A DNA stretch of 33,190 bases. It comes from JADHUC01 sp964617665. Its GTDB lineage: Bacteria; Planctomycetota; Planctomycetia; Pirellulales; Pirellulaceae. The stretch covers positions 1-33,190 of the forward strand of contig CAZUAH010000093.1 of assembly GCA_964617665.1 (NCBI GenBank). The letters run 5' to 3'. This document shows, piece after piece, positions 8,050-14,077 of the stretch; positions within the stretch are counted from its first letter, which is position 1, and the number at the start of each line of letters is the position of its first letter. The notes beneath the pieces are model-generated. The model saw only the letters and a list, made by a program, of their open reading frames with translations. It did no database searches and had not been told where the DNA came from. The translations under genes and the position numbers were made by a program.

Positions 8050-9096
8050 ATGAAACTATTGGCAATCAGCGACCATTACATTCCGTCGGAGTTCATGCAG
8101 CAAGGGTTCGCTTCGTTGGCGGATTTGGGTGTGGAGGTTGAGGTTCGTCGCTGGGAGCATCCCACGTTGGTGGACCTTCAGGAGGCGAACCTGGCGATCG
8201 AGCAAGGTGGGCCCGCCGCCGTCACATTGCCCGTTGAAGTCACTGGCGACGTGGGCGCGTTCGATATCGTTTGTGTGCAGTTTACGCCGCTCGCCCGCAG
8301 TTTCATCGAAACCGCCGAAAACTTGAAAGTGATCGGCGTGCTACGAGGCGGCACCGAGAATGTGGCTGTGGATTTCGCGTCGGAGCGCGGCATAACGGTG
8401 ATGAATACGCCGGGGCGCAACGCGCGGGCTGTGGCCGAGTGTGCGTTGGGGCTCATCTTGTCGGAAGTCCGCAACATTGCACGGTCGCATGCTGCGCTGA
8501 AAGCCGGCCTCTGGTCCAGAGATTATCCCAACCGAGAGGCGATCCCGGAATTGAACGAAAAGACCATTGGGCTGGTCGGCTATGGGGCCGTCGCCCGGCT
8601 CTTGGCCGGCTATCTTCAAGCGATGGGTTCTCGTATCATCGCCTACGATCCTTTCGTCGAGGGCGATACGGCACCGACCGAGATGGTCGATCTGGAAACG
8701 CTGATGCGGCAGTCGGATGTCGTCTCGATCCACGCTCGGTTAACTGCGGAAACCCAACACTTGATTGGCGAGCAGCAATTGCGGCTAATGAAGCCGACGG
8801 CCGTGTTGGTCAATACTGCTCGAAGCGGCTTGGTTGACGAACAAGCTCTGATTCGCGTGCTTCAGGAACGTGGGATTATGGGAGCGGCATTGGATGTGTT
8901 CGATGTCGAGCCGCTGCCCGTGGGCCACCCGCTTCTGCAATTGGACAATGTGACCATCGTGCCGCACATTTCCGGCAGTACGATTGATGCCTTTCGCAAT
9001 AGCCCGAAAATGATGGCCAACCATTTGCGGCGGATGCTGCAGGGCCAATCCCCTTTGCCGATCATTAACGGAATTGAACCGACGTTGCGCCTTTGA
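8050..9096 (+). CDS. D-isomer-specific 2-hydroxyacid dehydrogenase (phosphoglycerate dehydrogenase-like)
   Basis: 348 residues with both lobes of the family. The NAD-binding Rossmann motif is VGYGAVARLLA, about 177-187. The catalytic set is intact: R258 in NTARSGLVDE, E287 in DVFDVEPLP, and H306 in VPHISGST. The LRGGTENV segment contributes to substrate carboxylate binding. The protein lacks the C-terminal ACT domain of full-length SerA, so a serine biosynthesis role is not required. In this operon it would most simply interconvert a 2-hydroxyacid and a 2-oxoacid produced downstream of the aldolase, but the substrate is unknown. It starts 16 nt after the aldolase stop without a strong ribosome site and ends 19 nt before the next gene. 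Confidence 0.9.
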   Translation: MKLLAISDHYIPSEFMQQGFASLADLGVEVEVRRWEHPTLVDLQEANLAIEQGGPAAVTLPVEVTGDVGAFDIVCVQFTPLARSFIETAENLKVIGVLRGGTENVAVDFASERGITVMNTPGRNARAVAECALGLILSEVRNIARSHAALKAGLWSRDYPNREAIPELNEKTIGLVGYGAVARLLAGYLQAMGSRIIAYDPFVEGDTAPTEMVDLETLMRQSDVVSIHARLTAETQHLIGEQQLRLMKPTAVLVNTARSGLVDEQALIRVLQERGIMGAALDVFDVEPLPVGHPLLQLDNVTIVPHISGSTIDAFRNSPKMMANHLRRMLQGQSPLPIINGIEPTLRL

Positions 9097-9115
9097 GAAT
9101 CTAGGAGAAGCAGAT

Positions 9116-10228
9116 ATGAAAATGGTCCTCATTGCACCGCGAAAGTACGTACAGGGGCGAGGCATGATTGCCGAAGCCGGGTCCTATCTGGCGATGCTCG
9201 GAAAAAAGCCGCTGCTGGTGTGGGATGAAACCGTGAAAGGCATTCTGGGCGATGCGCTTCTCAGCAGTGCCACGGCAGCGGGGCTTGAACCCATCGACGC
9301 TGACTTCCAAGGCGAGGTGACGAAGGAGGAGGCGGAGCGACTAGGCCAGATGGCCCGTGATCAGGCGGCCGACATCGCGGTTGGCATTGGCGGTGGCAAG
9401 GCGATCGACGTTGCCAAGGCCGTAACGTTCGATGTGGGCACGAAACTGATGACGATCCCCACCATTGCCGCCACGGACGCGCCGACAAGCGCCGCATCCG
9501 TATGGTACGACGCGGATTCGAACTTCATCGAGTTCAACTGCTGGCCATTCAATCCCGACATTGTGCTGGTAGACACCCAAGTGATTGCCAATGGCCCAGC
9601 GAAAGCCTTTGCCTCCGGCATGGGCGATGCATTGGCTACGTGGGTCGAGGCGGAAGCTTCTTACAAGACAAGGGGCACCACGCTGGCCGGCGGCGTCTCA
9701 ACGCGTGCGGCCATGGCCATTGCACGACTGGGATACGACACACTGGTGGAGTACGGCGTCGATGCATTGCGTGCGGTCGAACAGAACCTGGTTACGCCAG
9801 CCGTCGAAAAGGTGGTCGAAGCGAATGTACTGCACTCGGGCCTGGGGTTCGAAAGCGGCGGATTGGCAACGGCTCACATGGTGGCTAACCCGTTGTCCAA
9901 CTTCCCGGAGTGCAAGCATCTGATGCACGGCGAGAAGGTCGGCTTCGGCGTTGTCACCCAGATGTGCATGGATGAGGACACGGATGTCGAAGAGATGTAC
10001 GAGGTCGTCGACTTCATGATCTCCATCGGCCTGCCGGTGACCTTTGAGGATTTGAACCTAAAGGGCGCGACACGAGACCAGATGCGAGTCGTTGCCGAGA
10101 TTTGCGCGTCCGAAGGATCGCTATGCCACAATCACGCGTTCGAAGTCACGGAGGAAGGCGCCCTGGACGCCATATTCGCGGCCGACGAACTCGGCCGCCG
10201 GCGAAAGGTAGCAGCCGGCGAAAGGTAG
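9116..10228 (+). CDS. Glycerol dehydrogenase-like (iron-containing ADH superfamily) oxidoreductase
   Basis: I choose the ATG at 9116, preceded by AGGAG; an in-frame upstream ATG at 9074 lies inside the previous gene. The 370-residue product matches glycerol dehydrogenase in length. The glycine-rich NAD-binding segment is GIGGGKAIDVAKAV. Metal ligands expected for the family are present as D171 (GMGDAL), H254 (TAHMVAN) and H271 (LMHGEK). The enzyme should oxidise glycerol or another polyol to a ketone with NAD and Zn or Fe. As the last gene of the rightward run it could feed dihydroxyacetone or a ketose to the kinase and aldolase. The 3' end is unusual: a 17-bp duplication changes the last residues and stop (see the repeat at 10198-10231). 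Confidence 0.9.
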   Translation: MKMVLIAPRKYVQGRGMIAEAGSYLAMLGKKPLLVWDETVKGILGDALLSSATAAGLEPIDADFQGEVTKEEAERLGQMARDQAADIAVGIGGGKAIDVAKAVTFDVGTKLMTIPTIAATDAPTSAASVWYDADSNFIEFNCWPFNPDIVLVDTQVIANGPAKAFASGMGDALATWVEAEASYKTRGTTLAGGVSTRAAMAIARLGYDTLVEYGVDALRAVEQNLVTPAVEKVVEANVLHSGLGFESGGLATAHMVANPLSNFPECKHLMHGEKVGFGVVTQMCMDEDTDVEEMYEVVDFMISIGLPVTFEDLNLKGATRDQMRVVAEICASEGSLCHNHAFEVTEEGALDAIFAADELGRRRKVAAGER

Positions 10229-10231
10229 CAG
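10198..10231 (+). repeat. 17-bp perfect tandem duplication spanning a stop codon
   Basis: The unit CCGGCGAAAGGTAGCAG occurs twice back to back (10198-10214 and 10215-10231), followed by CCGG. Because 17 is not a multiple of three, the second copy puts AGG TAG in frame and ends the dehydrogenase with GER. With one copy the frame would read AAGIE and stop at TAA. It looks like a recent slippage duplication. Confidence 0.9.
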
Positions 10232-10260
10232 CCGGAATCGAGTAATCCCGAAAGCCCCAC

Positions 10261-10328
10261 AATGATTTTGCCCAGAGATGATTTTGCCTTGCCCTCTTCG
10301 GGCAAAATGATTGGTGGGCAAAATCATT
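10261..10328. repeat. Nested palindromic element, possible bidirectional terminator
   Basis: Outer 14-bp perfect inverted arms, AATGATTTTGCCCA (10261-10274) and its complement (10315-10328), enclose a second TGATTTTGCC copy and an inner hairpin, TTGCCC-tcttc-GGGCAA (10289-10305). It lies between the convergent ends of the dehydrogenase and sulfatase genes. The T and A runs in the arms would serve both strands, so termination is plausible. The nesting and repeated core also suggest a dispersed repeat. Confidence 0.75.
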
Positions 10329-10386
10329 CAGAATTCATCTGTGGTGGGGTGGCCAAGCCTTCGCGGCCCACCGCTGACACATCGGG

Positions 10387-12138
10387 CTATTCCACATAGC
10401 GTGCTTCGACGAAGTATGCGCCACGAGTTTTTCCGTCGGGCGTGGTCAGCCACGTTTGCATGCGTGTTTGACCTTTCTTCAACGCGACTGTGAACGTCGC
10501 GCTTGTGGCGCCCTCGGCAACTGGTTGTTTCTGATCCACATCGCCGATCATTAGCCGCGCTTCGGTGGCCTCGATCGACTGGTTCATCTCCTTGGGCCAG
10601 CGGCGAAGTGCGATTTCGTATTGACCGTCGCGTATCACGTCCACGACCCACCAGCCGTTGGCTATCGTACCGCTGCGAATGTGACCTTGATTCCAGGGGA
10701 CCGAACCGCCTTCCGTGTGCCAATCATGACAAGTCAGGTTCGCCGGGTTCTCGTCGTCCGCACCAATCCCGATCGCGACGAATTCATCGAACACGGGAGA
10801 CAGGCTCTTCCACCACTTTTCGTATTGCCCCCGCAAATTGTCGACTACGTCCTGCTGTCGATCAGCTATATTCGTCTCCTGGCCCGGGTCGGCTTGCATG
10901 TCGTACAGTTCGTTGCCGTTCACCAATCGCCATCGGTCGGTCATCACCGCGCATTTTCGCCACTTCTCCGGGTACTCGATTCGTTGCGAATGGACCAGCA
11001 GTGTGCGCGCCGGCCAGTCGGTTGCGTTGCCCTTCAGGAGTGGCACAAGGCTCTTGCCGTCTAATGCGACACCTTGCGGATTCTCCGCCCCGCACAACTC
11101 GGCAAGCGTCGGCAATACGTCGATGTGCGCTGCCAGTCGCGATGCGTCGCGTCCGCCGCCGATTCCGCCGTCAGGCCATCGAACAAAGAACGGTACGCGG
11201 TGTCCCCCGTCGTACTCCGAGCCCTTCTGGCCTCGCATTCCGGCGCTGAACCCGCGCCATCCCGTTGGATCAGGCTTCTTGCCTCGTCGGCCGCGAGCCA
11301 CTCCTGCCGCTGTTCCGTTGTCGGTCATAAAAACGAGAACGGTGTTTTCTTCCAAGGTCCATTCCTTCAGCTTCTTCATCAAGAGGCCCATGTTCTCGTC
11401 GATGTTCGTGATCATGCCGTAGAAAGCAGCCATCGTGCCAGGCACGCCTTGGTCTCGATATGGCTTCGAGTACTTCTCATCGACCAGGAATGGACCGTGT
11501 GGCGCGTTGGTCGGCACGTAGACGAAGAATGGTTGATCCTTGTTCTTCTCGATGAACTTCAAGGCTTCGCGGAACCACACGTCGGTACAGTAGCCTTCGG
11601 CCTTCTCCGGCGTGCCGTTGCGGAAGTAGGTGTCGTCGAAGTAATCGTTGCCGAAGAAATCGGGCGTCTGCGTCACGCCTCCGCCGCCGTTGTAGAACGT
11701 CTCGTCGAAGCCCTGATCCTGCGGGCGGCTAGGGTAGTTGTCGCCCAGGTGCCATTTGCCGAACATGCCCGTTCGGTATCCCTTCATCTTGAGCACCTCG
11801 GCGATGGTCACTTCGCTGGTGTCCATCAGCGAGCGACCCATGATCGTGTGCCAGACGCCGGTGCGTGTCGAATAGCGGCCGGACATCAGAGCGGAGCGAG
11901 TAGGTGAGCAAGTCGGGTCGACGTGAAAATCGGTAAGACGAACGCTTTGCTTGTACAGTTCGTCCAAGTTGGGCGTTTGAATCATCTTGTTGCCGTGAGC
12001 CCCAACGTCGCCGTAGCCTTGATCGTCGGTGATGACCAGGATGACGTTTGGGCCGCGCGCCCAAAGCGAGGATGCGAGAACAAGACCCAGCATCAGAACA
12101 ACAGACACAACAAGCAGCCGATTGACGGTGCGGTTCAT
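10387..12138 (-). CDS. Secreted formylglycine-dependent sulfatase
   Basis: 583 residues with an N-terminal signal peptide: MNRTVNR, a hydrophobic core to about residue 25, then a likely cleavage after the SLWA region. The mature part begins with NVILVITDDQGYGD, whose paired Asp (38-39) bind calcium. The sulfatase signature CSPTR (77-81) contains Cys77, the residue oxidised to formylglycine. Further family elements are GKWHLG, NAPHGP and FMTDNGTAAG. The last ~120 residues form a beta-rich C-terminal region typical of arylsulfatase-type enzymes in planctomycetes. It should hydrolyse sulfate esters of a glycan or small molecule outside the cytoplasm. No maturation enzyme is in the window, so it depends on one encoded elsewhere. 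It is convergent with the sugar catabolism operon and may act on the same sulfated substrate; that link is inference. Confidence 0.92.
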   Translation of the reverse strand: MNRTVNRLLVVSVVLMLGLVLASSLWARGPNVILVITDDQGYGDVGAHGNKMIQTPNLDELYKQSVRLTDFHVDPTCSPTRSALMSGRYSTRTGVWHTIMGRSLMDTSEVTIAEVLKMKGYRTGMFGKWHLGDNYPSRPQDQGFDETFYNGGGGVTQTPDFFGNDYFDDTYFRNGTPEKAEGYCTDVWFREALKFIEKNKDQPFFVYVPTNAPHGPFLVDEKYSKPYRDQGVPGTMAAFYGMITNIDENMGLLMKKLKEWTLEENTVLVFMTDNGTAAGVARGRRGKKPDPTGWRGFSAGMRGQKGSEYDGGHRVPFFVRWPDGGIGGGRDASRLAAHIDVLPTLAELCGAENPQGVALDGKSLVPLLKGNATDWPARTLLVHSQRIEYPEKWRKCAVMTDRWRLVNGNELYDMQADPGQETNIADRQQDVVDNLRGQYEKWWKSLSPVFDEFVAIGIGADDENPANLTCHDWHTEGGSVPWNQGHIRSGTIANGWWVVDVIRDGQYEIALRRWPKEMNQSIEATEARLMIGDVDQKQPVAEGATSATFTVALKKGQTRMQTWLTTPDGKTRGAYFVEARYVE

Positions 12139-12302
12139 GGTGCGACCTTTCCAAGTGTGAGATCTCTATTTCGTTGGTATTGGTGCTCGAAGGGAGCAAA
12201 TCATGATACAGCCAACGACCAGAGAAGGTAATCGGTGGCGGAGCAGTTTGAGGGAGGCTGAGACGAGCGAGACCAAGAGACCAGCCTGACACTCCTGTTG
12301 CC

Positions 12303-13028
12303 TTACTCGCCGAACACGTGTCGGACAAACCGGCGGAGAAGCGTCTCGCAATCGGGCGTCTCACGACAAGTCTTGCTGAAGTCCTCCAGCGTGACTCCTA
12401 CGATTCGCTCGACGTATTGCGGATAGGCATGGACGCGTTCAAGAAACGCTTTGCGATCCAACTCCGGGTGGAATTGAGTGCAGTAGATCGGCTTGCCCTT
12501 GAAGCAAAATGCTTGGTTCTCCACTAGATCCGTCGAGGCCAGCCGGACAGCGTCTTCCGGCAGGCGGACCACAATGTCCTGATGTCCCATACCCGCATCG
12601 AAGGTCTCTCCCAACGGTCCGAACACCGGATCCTTTCGGCCAGCCTCGGTCAGTCGCACGGGGATCGTCCCGAGTTCGGCACGGTCCGGATCGGTGACTA
12701 CTTCGCCGCCCATCGCCTTGGCCATCGCCTGGAATCCCCAGCACGAAGCGAAGGTTGGCTTGGACAGGTCGTACAGTTCTTGCATGGCCTCTAACGCCAC
12801 TCCGAGCCAGTCGCCGCCTTCTGCCACGGAATAGTCGCCGCTGCCGCCAAGCAGGACGACGTCTACGGTGTCGAGTTGCTGGACTGTGGGTACGCCGCTA
12901 AGCAAGTCCACCGCGTGAATCTGTTCTCGGGGGCAGCGAAGCGTTCGTGCGAAGCAACCAACTTCCTGCGGGCGCATGGGATCGTCGTGGTTGCGAACTT
13001 GAAGCAGCAGATAACGGATCTTGTCGAG
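12303..13028 (-). CDS. Stand-alone class I glutamine amidotransferase-like protein
   Basis: I prefer the ATG at 13028 (241 residues, starting MLDKIRYLLLQVRNHDDP). A GTG at 13070 would add 14 residues; neither has a clear ribosome site. The fold is the triad GATase type seen in the amidotransferase part of GMP synthase. The nucleophile elbow ASCWGFQ has Cys97, and QFHPE carries His188 and Glu190, so the triad is complete. LLGGSGDYSV corresponds to the oxyanion-strand loop. No synthetase domain is attached or adjacent, as in other stand-alone proteins of this group. The role may be glutamine hydrolysis for an unknown partner or hydrolysis of a gamma-glutamyl compound. It is expressed from its own upstream region. 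Confidence 0.85.
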   Translation of the reverse strand, partial: LDKIRYLLLQVRNHDDPMRPQEVGCFARTLRCPREQIHAVDLLSGVPTVQQLDTVDVVLLGGSGDYSVAEGGDWLGVALEAMQELYDLSKPTFASCWGFQAMAKAMGGEVVTDPDRAELGTIPVRLTEAGRKDPVFGPLGETFDAGMGHQDIVVRLPEDAVRLASTDLVENQAFCFKGKPIYCTQFHPELDRKAFLERVHAYPQYVERIVGVTLEDFSKTCRETPDCETLLRRFVRHVFGE

Positions 13029-13161
13029 CATATTACGAGAAACAAACGTACACAGACAACTTGCTGACACGGAATCGCATCATTCTAGACATGAATGGCC
13101 TCCGCATGAAACCGCAATTGAGTAGGTTCGCGCGGTTTTTGGTGAGGGCAGGAACTGGTTT

Positions 13162-13207
13162 GTAGTCCCGCCTTCAGGCGGGAAGAGCCGGCTGAAGCCG
13201 GCACTAC
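13162..13207. repeat. Double-hairpin repeat with GTAGT/ACTAC base stem
   Basis: Two perfect palindromes, CCCGCCTTCAGGCGGG (13167-13182) and GCCGGCTGAAGCCGGC (13187-13202), are enclosed by complementary GTAGT (13162-13166) and ACTAC (13203-13207). The whole can fold as a three-way junction on either strand. It begins about 31 bp beyond the response regulator stop. I know similar GTAGTCCCGCCT-type elements as dispersed repeats in planctomycete and some other genomes. It has no T-run, so a simple Rho-independent terminator role is uncertain. Confidence 0.85.
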
Positions 13208-13237
13208 GAACGGATCGAAACAAGATGGAAAGAGGTA

Positions 13238-13744
13238 CTAACCTTCGGATGCAGTTTCGCTACTTGCCGTTGGTGTCTTCTGTCCGTCGGGGGCAAATAC
13301 GGCATGGTTGGCCGGAGTGGCCGCTTGGGCTTGTTCGATACGAGTGTTCACCAAATGCGGCATCCAGAGCGCCTTCTCGACGAGTTCCAGCAGCACTTCG
13401 GGATCGTAAGGCTTCTGGAGGTAGTAGGCTCCGCCTGCTTCGTGAGTCCGTCGGACATTGTCAGGCGACTGTTCGTTCGAGACGAGAATGAAAGGCATGT
13501 CTCCGCAATTGGGCATCTGCCGGAGTTCCTGGCACAATTCCAAACCGTTATCACCATCCACGTTGGAATCGCAGATTATCAAATCCAGTTTCAAACCACG
13601 AACGGCTTTGACCGCCGCTTCGGCATCGCGAGCGCCGTGGCATTCGTAGCCCGAGATGTTTAGCACCGCGCCCACGGCTGTGAGCATCAATGGATCGGAG
13701 TCAATGACGAGAATCACCGCCGAGTCGTCGCTGAGGCTGTTCAT
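13238..13744 (-). CDS. Single-domain response regulator (REC)
   Basis: I choose the ATG at 13744 (168 residues) because it puts the REC domain at the very N-terminus and AAGG lies about nine bases upstream. The frame itself opens at 13807. The receiver domain spans about 8-128: acidic pocket D15 and D17, phospho-acceptor D59 in ICDSNVDG, switch residue S89, and K111 in LQKPYDP. All positions needed for phosphorylation are intact. After the domain there is only a ~35-residue Ala/Thr/Ser/Pro-rich tail with no DNA-binding or enzymatic output. It therefore probably acts by protein contact, like CheY-type regulators. No histidine kinase is in the window. It is separated by 333 bp from the upstream same-strand TPR gene. 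Confidence 0.9.
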   Translation of the reverse strand: MNSLSDDSAVILVIDSDPLMLTAVGAVLNISGYECHGARDAEAAVKAVRGLKLDLIICDSNVDGDNGLELCQELRQMPNCGDMPFILVSNEQSPDNVRRTHEAGGAYYLQKPYDPEVLLELVEKALWMPHLVNTRIEQAQAATPANHAVFAPDGQKTPTASSETASEG

Positions 13745-13932
13745 AAATGTGACCTTACGTCTTGAACCTGGAGGTAAGCCCAGCCGATCCTTCGGCGCGC
13801 ACATCATCCCTATACACGGGAATCCGACTGCCTAGGCAGATAGTCGGCAGCTGAGAAGCGTAGCCGTTAGAATTGACTCGCCAATGTGCGCAACCGGTAG
13901 AATCGGAAAAGTCGGGACCGGGATGCGGGGGG

Positions 13933-14077
13933 ATGAGATGCGAGGTGCGGGATACGGGATGCGAGGTGCGGGATGCGAGGTGCGGGATGCGAGGTGCGGG
14001 ATGCGCGTCTTGGAAGAACAGCTCCTGAGGCCACGACAATCCTACTGGATGCCCGTATCCCGTATCTCGTATCCCGC
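13933..14077. repeat. Heptamer tandem array with inverted counterpart
   Basis: From 13933 to 14002 the plus strand is built of 7-bp units of the form [AG]CG[AG]G[AG]T. Within this GCGAGGTGCGGGAT is perfectly repeated three times (13961-14002), with a fourth copy at 13940-13953. At 14050-14077 the same heptamers occur on the minus strand (GCGGGAT, ACGAGAT, ACGGGAT and a variant), ending one base before the TPR gene stop. A ~47-bp spacer separates the arms, so the transcript downstream of the TPR gene could form a long imperfect stem. The rest of the 333-bp gap (13745-13932) shows no gene. Confidence 0.85.

Noticed and set aside
8050..9096. Assignment of the hydroxyacid dehydrogenase as serA for serine biosynthesis
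   Set aside because: No ACT domain, and the gene lies inside a sugar catabolism operon, so the specific name is not supported.
9074..9115. Upstream ATG for the glycerol dehydrogenase-like gene
   Set aside because: It overlaps the end of the previous gene, while the ATG at 9116 has AGGAG at good spacing and gives the usual family length.
13933..14002. Possible CRISPR-like array
   Set aside because: Units are 7 or 14 bp and directly abutting with no spacers, so it is a simple tandem repeat.
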